Shown here one piece after another: positions 27,371 to 36,366 of a stretch of 64,000 nucleotides of DNA. This DNA comes from Candidatus Zixiibacteriota bacterium (GTDB taxonomy: Bacteria > Zixibacteria > MSB-5A5 > CAIYYT01), in assembly GCA_020853795.1 (NCBI GenBank), contig JADYYF010000042.1:26080-90079 (forward strand). The letters run 5' to 3'. A program made the translations under genes and the position numbers. The stretch's first letter is position 1. Every line of letters begins with the position of its first letter. The notes beneath the pieces were generated by a model. That model was not told the origin of the DNA, searched no databases, and saw nothing but the letters and a program-made list of their open reading frames with translations.

Positions 27371-29743
27371 CTATGCCTCGTTCCCAACGGTAACGATGCG
27401 ACTCATTGACGGGTCAGGTGCGATGATGCCGTCGGCACGACTGACGCGCAAGACCCAGACGGCACCGTCGAAGGTCAGGTCGACATACTGCAGCGGATGA
27501 GCTGCGCGAAAGAGCTCGCCTCCATTGAACTTCAGTCGTGAAGCGTTGACAAGGACAATGTGCGCGGCTTCCAGCGGGCCGAAAGAGGCATAGCCGAATT
27601 CCGCGTCGGTATCAAGGCGCTGGTCCGGGCTTTCTTCGAAGCGGAAAAGATAGAACTGCTCGGCCTCGTTTTCCGGGGCGTTGGTTTGCGTTCGTTCGTA
27701 GAGTTGTGCCGGTTCTGCGCCGCTTCGACGGCCGGGAGCAGCAGCTCCGGGAAGCAGTACCCAGCCGAGGTGAGTCTCTCTGGCGAAGTGGGCAATGACG
27801 CGCAACGATCCGCCCCAGTGTCCGCGGCCATAATCGATTGGTACCCAGGAATTGGTCATCTCGACATCGCAGGAATAGAGACCAAAAGGAAGTATCGTCA
27901 GGCTGGATCGCCGACCGGCAATGATGCCGGTCTTTTCCTTCCACTGTATCGGTTGCGCGGCACGAAAATCCCAGGCCGCCTGCACCGGCTTCTGCGCAAT
28001 TACAGAATCGGCTACCAGCCAGCCGCCTTCGCTCAGGAAAATCACCGCGCGCTCCAACTCGACCAAGTTCCCGCCATCAAGATTTACCGAATATGCGGCG
28101 CGGAAGTATTCCGACGCGTCACAGCGCAAATAGGCGGACAGTCGACAAGCCGGCTGGGCTGTCCAGGCAAATACGTCCTCCGGATCGTAATACTCGGCGC
28201 CAAAAATGCGCGGACCGTTATGGGCCAGGCACGAACGGAATTGATTGCGGCCGGCCCGATTACCGGTGTAGCTATACGTGCCGGGGTCGATTAACAGCGC
28301 ATCTTCGCCGACAGCGATCTCCAGGTGCAGGTGATCGGCGTGCGAATGCGGCGAATCCAGATAGCCAAACCGGCCGAACTGGAACACCGAATAGCAGTCT
28401 TGAGCACGCGACACTAACAGACCGCTGTCCTTCAGCAGTGCTGATGCGATTTGTTCGCCGCTTCCAACCGTCTCCGCTTTGGGGGCAAGCCAGAAGGCTT
28501 CGAGTGAAACTGCTTCATCCGCCTGATGAATGCCAAGATAACGGGTGGCGGCGGTCAGAATCGGCGAGTAGTCTTGGGCCGCCGGCCGCGAGAGAAAGTA
28601 AAGGCGGCCGCCATCGTCATCGCCGATCGCCGGCCAGCGGCCGTCGGGGCGCTGCAGAAGGCGCAGGGTTTCGACCATTCCCGTCAACCGTCGGCGGACA
28701 GCCGGCGGCAGAGGATCGCCGTTGCGCTCGGCCAGAAGGAGGAACGACAGTGTAAATTCCAGCGCATAGGCATGATAACAGGTCGTCATTTCCGCGTGCA
28801 GGTCGTCGTGAGTGAATTGGCGATCAAGCTCCTGGAGGAGCAGCCGACGGCCACATGAGCGCCATTCGGCGGCTTCGCAAAATTCGGGAAACACCGTACC
28901 GAGGAGGTATAGGCCGTAGGCTTCACCCAATAGATGCGTATTGGGCGCGAAATAGACCGAAAGATGATCACGCAGGAAGCGGCCGCTTATATGAAGCAGC
29001 CGATACGCGTCCGCCGCCACCGCAGGCGTGACCGACTCGCTCCCGCGGAAGGCGAAGACCGCCCACGCGACCGACTGTGCGCGAAACGCAAACTCGAGCG
29101 CGGAACAGAAGTTGATCCCGTGATAGTCGCGATTGTGTCGGTTCCAATCGGACAATAATGTCCAAAAGTGCGCCGAAAACTGCTCTTCGCCAGTCAGGAG
29201 GTAGGCTTGCGCCAAGTCATACACAAACTGCAGGCGCGACAGCTCCCAGATGATCTTCGAATCGCCGGCAAGATCGGAGTCTAAATACGGAACCTCGGCA
29301 TAAAACGCCTCCGGCGCCGACCGACGCGCGTCGGGGTCGAAATTCCACGAGGTCGGCGATCCATAAGAAATCGGCGGCCGGTGAAAAACCGGAAAGGAGC
29401 CTTGGAGAATGCTATGGGCATAATCCTGGATTCGGGCCTGATCATCCGGCGCGTGACGACGGACGAATTCCGGAAACTCGGTCGATCGCGAGAACCCGGG
29501 AAAGAAGCGAGCTGGGTCCTTGTCTCGCAGCGCCTGCCGGAGATCGAGGCTCTCGACGCCACCGTAAGTACGCGAGAACGCTTCCGTGAAAATCTCACGA
29601 TAGTTCTCGGGACAGAACCACGAACGCCCGGCAGCATGATGTCGGCGTTCGCGCCGGCGGTTCAGTTGTTCGCGCGCCCGAAACGTCAATTCACGGAAAT
29701 TGCCCGCGGCGACCTTGCGCAGCACTTTGGCGAATTTGCTCAT
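27371..29743 (-). CDS. Heparinase II/III-family protein
   Basis: The 790-residue protein has a helical (alpha/alpha)-toroid N-terminal half (about 100-400, with NTHLLGEAYGLYLLG) and a beta-sandwich C-terminal half with the family motif SPHSHADHLHLEIAVG. Family members cleave uronate-containing polysaccharides by beta-elimination. Inside a synthesis locus such lyases usually trim or clear the polymer, as AlgL does in alginate production. No obvious signal peptide is seen, which is odd for a periplasmic lyase. ATG 29743 overlaps the upstream GT4 stop as ATGA. Substrate unknown, though an acid polymer fits the dehydrogenase. Confidence 0.85.
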   Translation of the reverse strand: MSKFAKVLRKVAAGNFRELTFRAREQLNRRRERRHHAAGRSWFCPENYREIFTEAFSRTYGGVESLDLRQALRDKDPARFFPGFSRSTEFPEFVRRHAPDDQARIQDYAHSILQGSFPVFHRPPISYGSPTSWNFDPDARRSAPEAFYAEVPYLDSDLAGDSKIIWELSRLQFVYDLAQAYLLTGEEQFSAHFWTLLSDWNRHNRDYHGINFCSALEFAFRAQSVAWAVFAFRGSESVTPAVAADAYRLLHISGRFLRDHLSVYFAPNTHLLGEAYGLYLLGTVFPEFCEAAEWRSCGRRLLLQELDRQFTHDDLHAEMTTCYHAYALEFTLSFLLLAERNGDPLPPAVRRRLTGMVETLRLLQRPDGRWPAIGDDDGGRLYFLSRPAAQDYSPILTAATRYLGIHQADEAVSLEAFWLAPKAETVGSGEQIASALLKDSGLLVSRAQDCYSVFQFGRFGYLDSPHSHADHLHLEIAVGEDALLIDPGTYSYTGNRAGRNQFRSCLAHNGPRIFGAEYYDPEDVFAWTAQPACRLSAYLRCDASEYFRAAYSVNLDGGNLVELERAVIFLSEGGWLVADSVIAQKPVQAAWDFRAAQPIQWKEKTGIIAGRRSSLTILPFGLYSCDVEMTNSWVPIDYGRGHWGGSLRVIAHFARETHLGWVLLPGAAAPGRRSGAEPAQLYERTQTNAPENEAEQFYLFRFEESPDQRLDTDAEFGYASFGPLEAAHIVLVNASRLKFNGGELFRAAHPLQYVDLTFDGAVWVLRVSRADGIIAPDPSMSRIVTVGNEA

Positions 29744-30846
29744 GTTCGGCCAAGCACCTTCAAGTAGACGCCGGCCCATTGCTCGCGCACCTGCTCCCAG
29801 CTGAAGCGGGCAGCGTCGGCGCGGCCGCCGGCGATGATTGCCGCACGCAGTTGCGAATCTTCCATAACTGTAACTAGTGCCTGCGCCAGCGCATCGTCGT
29901 CACGCATTGCGCACAGCAGGCCGTTCTCCCGATCGCGCACGACATACGGAATGCCGCCGGCATTGGTCGTGACGACCGGCAGGCCGCAGTAGAAAGCCTC
30001 AATGATCGCGACCGGCATGTTGTCGATGACAGAGGCGTTCAGGAAAATGTCGGCTTCGTCGAACAGACGGGCCATGGCTTCGCGCTCGACTCGACCGGTG
30101 AAGGTCACTCCCGCGATTCTTTCCTCGGCAACCAAGCGGCGCAGGTGTTTCTCGTCGGAGCCGCTGCCGACAATCTTGATTGTGGCCTGTGGATAGCGGT
30201 CGCGGAAGCGGGCAAACGCGCGCAGAGCCGTTTCGATATCGTACAGCGGTTCGAGGTTGCGCGCCACCAGCACCCGTGGCGCGACGCTCGCGCGATCGCG
30301 GAATTTGAAAATGTTGAAGTCGGAGATGTTGAAGATCGCCTCCGCTCGAAAGCCGTGCCGGCCGAAGATTTCGACCAGGTATCCTGAAGGCACAACGATC
30401 AGGTCGGCCTTGCGAATGATCCGATGGCAGCTTCGCCGCCAGCGCGTAAGGTGGTCGTCGGCCTCACCGGAACGGTAGTTGAGAATGCACCTCTTGCCGA
30501 AGAGCTTGGCGATCAAAATCGCCGGCGCCGGCGCCAGCAGAAACGACAAGTACGAAGCGCTGAAGACGTGGATGACATCATGACGCGGAATGCGCTGCAG
30601 CAGCCCGCCAAGGTAGAAGACCGAGACGATCACCGTACGCAGATACTTGATGCGCGTCAGATAGTTCAGCGGCCACCACGGAACCGGATCGTGCGGCTGG
30701 AAATCTGCAGCGACGTCTTCTCGGCGGAAGTTGCGCAGCAGGAGGTCGGCCTGCACGGCCTGGCCGCCCATGATGTTGAGCGACGGCGCAACAATGAGTA
30801 TGCGCACGCCATTCAAGCGCTCACTGATAGGCCTAACGGCGGACAT
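29740..30846 (-). CDS. Glycosyltransferase family 4
   Basis: The 368-residue GT-B enzyme has VRILIVAPSLNIMGGQAVQA at the N-terminus. The C-lobe carries LVARNLEPLYDIETALRAF, VGSGSDEKHLRRL and the donor motif EAFYCGLPVVTTNAGGIPYV. ATG 30846 (MSAVRPISERL) overlaps the preceding adenylating-enzyme gene by 14 nt; its stop overlaps the heparinase start as ATGA. Such overlaps imply a tightly coupled operon. Sugar specificity is unknown. Confidence 0.9.
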   Translation of the reverse strand: MSAVRPISERLNGVRILIVAPSLNIMGGQAVQADLLLRNFRREDVAADFQPHDPVPWWPLNYLTRIKYLRTVIVSVFYLGGLLQRIPRHDVIHVFSASYLSFLLAPAPAILIAKLFGKRCILNYRSGEADDHLTRWRRSCHRIIRKADLIVVPSGYLVEIFGRHGFRAEAIFNISDFNIFKFRDRASVAPRVLVARNLEPLYDIETALRAFARFRDRYPQATIKIVGSGSDEKHLRRLVAEERIAGVTFTGRVEREAMARLFDEADIFLNASVIDNMPVAIIEAFYCGLPVVTTNAGGIPYVVRDRENGLLCAMRDDDALAQALVTVMEDSQLRAAIIAGGRADAARFSWEQVREQWAGVYLKVLGRT

Positions 30847-32200
30847 TGCACTCGCTCGTAACATAACGGTACTTGCCGGACTTGTCGTACTTCAACTCCC
30901 CAACCGCCTGATAATCAATCGTCACTGCTCCCCCTAGAAGCCCTTCCAGCCGTGATCGAAAGCGGCTCTTAACGTCATCCGCGATCACTGCACCGGACAA
31001 GTGGCGGACCCGAAACGCCTGCGGCGCGGTCTGCACAACCTGCACCTTCTGTTGCAGGCCGCTGGTGCGAAGCGCCATGATGATCGCCTCCCCGGCGATT
31101 CGCGCACCGTCCGGACGGATGATCAAATCAACCACGCGGCCGCCGACCGCCGTGATCCGCCGCCAACTGGATTCGGCGGCGGGAGATGCCGCTTCGAGCT
31201 TGACCAAATCGCCAGTGCGGTATCGAATCAGCGGCATGGCAAGATTGTAGAGATCGGTAACCACCAGCTCGCCCATGCCGTTCCCCGCGACTGTCCGGCC
31301 TTGCTCGTCAAGGACCTCCAAGTAGTATGTCGGCTCGAAGACGACCATTCCGTTGTGTTCCGGCCCCGCAGCAGCGACGGTGCCGATCTCGCGCGCGCCA
31401 TAACGCTCGTAGGTATCACAGGCAAAGACCGCACGAAACAGCTCGCGTTGCCAATCATACGTCGGTTCGGCAGTGGTGATGATGCGCAGCACCGGCGGCA
31501 CGTGAGCGCCAGACTCGCGAATCTGCTCGGCAATGACGGCGAGCATGTTCGGATAGGCATAGATGGCGTCCGGACGATGCGTCTGCAATTGCCTGATAAA
31601 CGCAACTATCGCTTCCCGACCGGCGTCGAAACTGTAGAAATAGATCGCACGCTCGGACAAGAAGTTGGCCAGGCGCCCCTTAAGGGAGGCGACCTGATCA
31701 ACGTCGATCGGTGAACCCCAGACCCAGGCGCGTTTGGTTCCCGGGAGGATTTCGAGGCGTGCATTGAAAAAGTAGTCCTGCGCCCGTCGCACGGCCGTCA
31801 CGTCACGATCGCGATAAAACGTCAACGGCACGCCGCTGGAGCCGCCGGTGGAAGACTCGATCAACTGTTCGCGCGGGAAGGCGTTCGACAGGATGCGATC
31901 CATCTGCTGATTCAGATCATCCTTGTCCAGCAACGGCAGGACACGAATGTCATCGCAGTTCTGGATCGTGCCCGCACTCAATCCGACGGCAGCCAGACGG
32001 TCGCGATGGAATGGCGACGTAGCCGCCGCGTGGCGCAACAACAGGCGGAGTTTCTCAAGACGATGGCGTTCGAGCTCTTCCGGAGAAGCGCCCCAGAATC
32101 GCCGCAGATCTCGATAGTGACGTAACAGGGCGGACTCCCCGCGGTACGCCAGCAGAAGCGGGTACCCAATCGAGCGCACGAATCGATTCGCCAGGCTCAT
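30833..32200 (-). CDS. CapK/PaaK-like adenylate-forming enzyme (second of two)
   Basis: The 455-residue protein belongs to the phenylacetate-CoA ligase-like branch of the ANL (adenylate-forming) superfamily. Visible motifs are the P-loop-like SSTGGSSGVPLTFYRD, the aromatic motif YERYGARE, IRYRTGDLV and the C-terminal SGKYRYV with the likely catalytic lysine. CapK-type members in capsule loci are thought to activate a small carboxylic acid, but the acceptor is not known. It is about the same length as, and clearly homologous to, the gene just upstream, with which it overlaps by 4 nt. Confidence 0.85.
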   Translation of the reverse strand: MSLANRFVRSIGYPLLLAYRGESALLRHYRDLRRFWGASPEELERHRLEKLRLLLRHAAATSPFHRDRLAAVGLSAGTIQNCDDIRVLPLLDKDDLNQQMDRILSNAFPREQLIESSTGGSSGVPLTFYRDRDVTAVRRAQDYFFNARLEILPGTKRAWVWGSPIDVDQVASLKGRLANFLSERAIYFYSFDAGREAIVAFIRQLQTHRPDAIYAYPNMLAVIAEQIRESGAHVPPVLRIITTAEPTYDWQRELFRAVFACDTYERYGAREIGTVAAAGPEHNGMVVFEPTYYLEVLDEQGRTVAGNGMGELVVTDLYNLAMPLIRYRTGDLVKLEAASPAAESSWRRITAVGGRVVDLIIRPDGARIAGEAIIMALRTSGLQQKVQVVQTAPQAFRVRHLSGAVIADDVKSRFRSRLEGLLGGAVTIDYQAVGELKYDKSGKYRYVTSECNVRR

Positions 32201-33606
32201 GCTTTCGGCTCCGGCTTGATTTCGCAAATAGAGAATCGGTACTTCCCTGATGCTTCGCGTGGGATCTCCGGCACCTGGTGGAATTCAATTGACATGTCCG
32301 CACCGAAAAAGTGCCGCACCTTCTCTCGCACCAATTGGCGCGATTCTTCGGTGAAGTCAGGTCCGGTCACCAAGTTGAATTCCAGCCGATCCCTGACGCA
32401 TTGCACGATCTGCGCTTGCCTGATCCCAGGAACCTGCGCGGCCAGGTAGATGGTGAGCGCCGCGCCGGAGACTCTGCGTCCGTCGGGAGCGAGCAGGAAG
32501 TCAGTAGTACGGCCAGCCACCATTTTCATTTTCGGCAACGTCACCCCGCAAGGGCACTCTTCCTCGGGGGCCGCTGCACCGACGTCACCGATCTGGTAGC
32601 GAATGAAGGGAAACGCCAGATTGCCGAGCACGGTGACCAGGATCTCACCCGACTCTCCGGGTGCGACAGTCTTCCCGCCGGCTACAAATTCCAGATGCAG
32701 ATAATCGGCGCCGATGTGCAGTCCATTGTGAGCCGAGCATTCCGAGGCAATGACCGAGGTCTCGCGCGATCCGTAGCGATCGAAGACTTTCACGCCGAAA
32801 TGGCCCTCAATGAGTTCACGGTTTTCCGACGTCAACACCTCCGCCGAGGTGATGATCGTGCGCGGCGGCGGCAGTTCAATTTGACTGGCTTTCAGAAAAT
32901 TGACAACGAGCGCCAGGGAGTTGGCATAGGCCAGGATCACCGAAGGTCGAAACCGTAGGTAGCGCCCGACGAATTCGCGCAGGCGCACATCGGAGAGATC
33001 GGAGCTGTCAAGAATCAACTGGCGGTCGATCAGCGTGTTGCGTAGACGGGCCTTCACCGAATTCAATGCCGACAGGTCGGTCTGGTGGCCCCAGATCAGG
33101 GCGGTCTTGTCGCCGCGGCGGTAACCGGCCCAGAGATTGTGGCGGAGCGTGGCGGCTTGCCGTTGCTCCCAGCGTTCTCTCTCATGATAGAAGACAATCG
33201 GCGCGCCGGTGGAACCGCCAGTGCGGTTCTCGATCAGATCCGATCGCTGGAATTGATTGGAAATCAGCCGCTCGCGATTTGCCTGGATGTCGGCCTTGGT
33301 CAGCGGCGGGATGACTGCCAGATCATCAAAATCGCGTAAGGTCGCGGGGTCGAAGCCAGCCGCGCGGAAGCGGTCGCGGAAGAAGGCGACATGGTGGTCG
33401 GCATGCAGGAGCACTTCGCGCAAACGTCGCAGCCGAAGATCCCGCAGGTGGTCGCGCGAGAGGCGTTCGCTCTTGCGCAACTCCTTAAGTATGGCCAGTT
33501 CCCGGCTGCCGCGTCGGAGTGCCAGCAGCGGGTAGAGGATATCAGAGACGACTTTCTGGTACACTTGGTATTCGACCGTCCATGCACTTGCTGCCCGCGG
33601 CGCCAT
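32197..33606 (-). CDS. CapK/PaaK-like adenylate-forming enzyme (first of two)
   Basis: The 469-residue ANL-family protein has NRTGGSTGAPIVFYHE, FDRYGSRETS, IRYQIGDVG and a terminal ASGKYRFS, so the ATP site and C-terminal lysine are all present. A C-x-C pair (EECPCGVTLPKM) resembles the metal-binding segment of some PaaK enzymes. The N-terminal region (residues 1-60, rich in R and L) is its least conserved part. It starts a run of overlapping genes: CapK, CapK, GT4, heparinase. The two paralogues differ enough that each may activate a different acid, or one may be a transferase partner (inference). Confidence 0.85.
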   Translation of the reverse strand: MAPRAASAWTVEYQVYQKVVSDILYPLLALRRGSRELAILKELRKSERLSRDHLRDLRLRRLREVLLHADHHVAFFRDRFRAAGFDPATLRDFDDLAVIPPLTKADIQANRERLISNQFQRSDLIENRTGGSTGAPIVFYHERERWEQRQAATLRHNLWAGYRRGDKTALIWGHQTDLSALNSVKARLRNTLIDRQLILDSSDLSDVRLREFVGRYLRFRPSVILAYANSLALVVNFLKASQIELPPPRTIITSAEVLTSENRELIEGHFGVKVFDRYGSRETSVIASECSAHNGLHIGADYLHLEFVAGGKTVAPGESGEILVTVLGNLAFPFIRYQIGDVGAAAPEEECPCGVTLPKMKMVAGRTTDFLLAPDGRRVSGAALTIYLAAQVPGIRQAQIVQCVRDRLEFNLVTGPDFTEESRQLVREKVRHFFGADMSIEFHQVPEIPREASGKYRFSICEIKPEPKA

Positions 33607-33708
33607 CGGATCCAGACCGCAGACTCATGCTGCCAGAGATATAGCACGTCCCAATGCCGTGCGGCAAAGGCAAAATGCAGATTCAGGATTCGAATCGAGG
33701 GAGCTGGA

Positions 33709-34782
33709 TCAGGCTTTGAAGCCGAAGGAAATCGATTTCTTCGGGCAGGTGCGGATGCACTCGCCACAGGAGGTGCAATCCGGCAAGCCAAGCGAATCGC
33801 CCTTGAGCAGCGGTTTGATTGTCGGACACGGAGACTTGATCACACAAACGCCGCAATCATTGCAGGTCTGGCGATTGATACGCACCCGGGCCGGCGCGAT
33901 CTTCTCCAACAACCAACTGAACGCACCGATGGGGCAAATCAGATAGCAGAATGGCCGATAGAGTGCCAGGCTGGCGAGCACCAGGATCGGCATAGTGATC
34001 CAGAAAAGCGTGTTGAAGGTCCAGTGCAGGTATTCAAAGTAATTGATCGGGTCGTAGACGCTGTATGCGGAATAGGCCTTCCAGAGCGGCGTGCCGGCCA
34101 TGCCGGTCTCCGCTCCGAGGGCATCCATGTATGATTTCGCCCAGAAGAACGTCAGGAAGAACATTACCAGCAGCATGAAGCGCACGGCATTAAAGGCGGT
34201 GAAATTGAACTGCTTGATTCGCCATTTGACCGGAATCTTGTTGATCAATTCTTGAAACGCTCCCAGCGGACAGACCCAGCCGCAGAACAGCTTACGGCCG
34301 ATCAGGCTCGGCACGAAGATGATCAGGAAAAAGGTCAGGAAACCGACAAACCACTCGCCGTGCGTGAAGCGGAACATAAATAACTTGGTCACGGCGCACA
34401 TCGGACTTGGATGCAGCGGAAAGATCTGATCACTCCCAAACACCACGAAGATCACCGCCAGACCGACCAAGCGCACCCAGAGGTTTATCGCCCGCGCAAA
34501 GAGCAGGATCAACCCGGCCGCCATCAAGCCCAGCATCGTCAGATACTTCGGCGCCGACATAATGGTCCAAATCGTCGGTTCCGCTTCTTGTTGGTCACCA
34601 TGCGTGGGACTTGCCGTAGTCGCTGAAGATGCTGCCGTATCGGCGGGGGTTTGGTGACTGTGCTCGGCCGCGGGATCGCTCGGCCCGGACTCGGTCGCTT
34701 GCGCCAGCAAGGCAGGAGTGAGATTCGCGAGGAACAGAGCCATCACGAAGATGAGAGCGGTACGTGCGAGAAGTCTGGTCAC
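33709..34782 (-). CDS. NapH/CcoG-like membrane polyferredoxin
   Basis: The 357-residue protein has an N-terminal signal-like helix, a spacer rich in A, T and S (about 30-70), five or so membrane helices, and two cysteine motifs at the membrane face (FCGWVCPLGAFQE and FCYLICPIGAFS). Two [4Fe-4S] ferredoxin clusters follow at the C-terminus (CNDCGVCVIKSPCPTIKP and CTSCGECIRTCPKKS). This is the layout of NapH/NosR-type quinol or electron-transfer proteins. No nitrate, nitrous-oxide or oxidase gene is nearby; it sits inside the glycan locus, which is unusual. GTG start without a ribosome site, but with a promoter-like pair directly upstream. Confidence 0.85.
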   Translation of the reverse strand: MTRLLARTALIFVMALFLANLTPALLAQATESGPSDPAAEHSHQTPADTAASSATTASPTHGDQQEAEPTIWTIMSAPKYLTMLGLMAAGLILLFARAINLWVRLVGLAVIFVVFGSDQIFPLHPSPMCAVTKLFMFRFTHGEWFVGFLTFFLIIFVPSLIGRKLFCGWVCPLGAFQELINKIPVKWRIKQFNFTAFNAVRFMLLVMFFLTFFWAKSYMDALGAETGMAGTPLWKAYSAYSVYDPINYFEYLHWTFNTLFWITMPILVLASLALYRPFCYLICPIGAFSWLLEKIAPARVRINRQTCNDCGVCVIKSPCPTIKPLLKGDSLGLPDCTSCGECIRTCPKKSISFGFKA

Positions 34783-34819
34783 ATTGACAAGAATATCAAT
34801 ATTGAGGGTTTGGTCAATG
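34782..34819. repeat. Inverted repeat over the promoter of the polyferredoxin gene
   Basis: Perfect 7-bp arms CATTGAC (34782-34788) and GTCAATG (34813-34819) flank a second, inner palindrome AATAT-CA-ATATT (34792-34803). The outer repeat overlaps the -35 element and the GTG start. This looks like an operator or RNA hairpin. It does not match the FNR spacing. Confidence 0.5.
34790..34817 (-). promoter_or_regulatory. Putative promoter of the polyferredoxin gene
   Basis: Minus-strand TTGACC (plus 34812-34817) and TATTCT (plus 34790-34795) are 16 nt apart. The -10 ends 7 nt before the GTG, which again predicts a leaderless transcript. Confidence 0.45.
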
Positions 34820-34854
34820 CAAAAATCGAAGGATTTGCCGAGCGCGCAGGCACG

Positions 34855-36291
34855 TCAACGAGGTGACGCAGCTGACGGTGCGTCTTGGGATACCTGGTCG
34901 CTCAAGACCTTGGCCGTCAGAGTCATCAAGACCAAGGTCAGGGCCGCCGAGGAGTACCAATGGCCGCGGAACAGCGAGTGGCCGAACATCGCTGTCACAA
35001 AGAGGATATAGGTCGCAGTGGTAATCGAGTGCGATACCCAAACCAGAAAGTGTTCAGGTTTTCCGGCCTTGGCCAACTGCCGTCGCAATCGGACATTGGT
35101 AGCGATCATATACCAGACCAGCGAACCAAAGGTAACAACTCCCAGAACGCCCATCTCGGCAATCAACTGGATGTACATGTTGTGCGGGCGCAGATAGGAA
35201 CGCGTCTCGGAGTACTCGCCTGAGCCGTAAGCATAGGGAAAGCCGTCGACGCCGATGCCGGTCAGCGGATTGGCCTTGAACATTCCCCAGCCTGCTTTCC
35301 AGGCATCCAGACGCCCCTGCGTCGAGGAGTCCTTCTCTTCGGCGAAAATCGTTGAATAGCGTTCCTGATATTGTGGTGGCAGAGCGAACCAGGATGCGAT
35401 CAGCACCAGGACGGCAATCACGCCGCTGATTGCTTTCCGCTTGGACAACAGCCAAACAAAGAGCGCGGCGGCGACAAGCCCGATCACGCCGGAACGTGAG
35501 CCGGTGATCGCAATTGTGAAGATGGCGGCGGTCAGAAACACCAGCGGTACCAGGCGCAAAAGGACATTGCGCACCCAGAAGAGCGAAAAGTACAGAAATG
35601 GGATTCCGAGCAGCAAATTGACCGCCAGCGTGTTCGGATCGGTTCCGGTCAGGCCGGCCGCACGCTCGATTCCCTGCGCAATCACCAGAGTGCCGGAGAA
35701 GTAGCCGATCGCCGAACTGATCGCATTGTAGCCGGTCGCCAACATCATCAGCCACACGAATCCCTTGAGGCGGAACTCAGTCGTGAGGATGTTGATCAGG
35801 AGCAGGTAATAGACATATACCCAGAGGAAATCCATGATGAACTGCAGTGAATCCGATTTCCAGAAGGCCAGCGGTACGGTGGCAAACATCGCGGCAATGA
35901 AGAAGAGGAAATGGCGCGACATTCGATCACGGCCGAAATTGAACGACTCGCCGCTGTACTTCTTGTGGATCAGAGTCGACAGCAGCAGTCCGGAAGCGAT
36001 GGCTCGCGCCGGATGCAGGGGGGCCAACGAGGTAAACAGCTCCTCGGGGCGAACGACAATGTCGATGTAGTAGCAGATCAGCCCGATATACGGATAAAGA
36101 GCGATCAACACGCCGACCAGCAGCGCCGCCAGCGCGCCGGCGATGAACGCGGGTTTGGCAAACAGCACCAAGATCCCGACCGCGACCGCCACCAGCGCAT
36201 AGACGGCAATGATGACTCCGTGTCCCGTAATCAGCCGCGGCGGCGGTTCCGGCACGGAGTAACTCCCGGTTCGCTCTTGCTCGGTTTGCAT
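34855..36291 (-). CDS. O-antigen ligase/polymerase-family membrane protein (WaaL/Wzy-like)
   Basis: The 478-residue protein has about 12 membrane helices and a large periplasmic loop with the family motif region (GRLDAWKAGWGMFKANPLTGIGVDG; then RPHNMYIQLIAEMGVLG). Such enzymes polymerise or ligate undecaprenyl-linked glycans on the periplasmic side. The layout also matches the exosortase-associated O-glycosylation ligase group (judged from memory). It is the first gene of the glycan locus, 75 nt after rdgB and 72 nt before the polyferredoxin gene. ATG 36291 is preferred; a TTG lies one codon before. Confidence 0.85.
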   Translation of the reverse strand: MQTEQERTGSYSVPEPPPRLITGHGVIIAVYALVAVAVGILVLFAKPAFIAGALAALLVGVLIALYPYIGLICYYIDIVVRPEELFTSLAPLHPARAIASGLLLSTLIHKKYSGESFNFGRDRMSRHFLFFIAAMFATVPLAFWKSDSLQFIMDFLWVYVYYLLLINILTTEFRLKGFVWLMMLATGYNAISSAIGYFSGTLVIAQGIERAAGLTGTDPNTLAVNLLLGIPFLYFSLFWVRNVLLRLVPLVFLTAAIFTIAITGSRSGVIGLVAAALFVWLLSKRKAISGVIAVLVLIASWFALPPQYQERYSTIFAEEKDSSTQGRLDAWKAGWGMFKANPLTGIGVDGFPYAYGSGEYSETRSYLRPHNMYIQLIAEMGVLGVVTFGSLVWYMIATNVRLRRQLAKAGKPEHFLVWVSHSITTATYILFVTAMFGHSLFRGHWYSSAALTLVLMTLTAKVLSDQVSQDAPSAASPR

Positions 36292-36366
36292 CAAGTAGAA
36301 TGTAACTCCGATGAGAAGTGAACGGCAAGAAACAAGTGGCCTCGGTTCGAGACGCAGGATCGCCGG

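Noticed and set aside
34784..34800. FNR-type box before the polyferredoxin gene
   Set aside because: TTGAC...ATCAA-like half-sites are 6 nt apart instead of the required 4.
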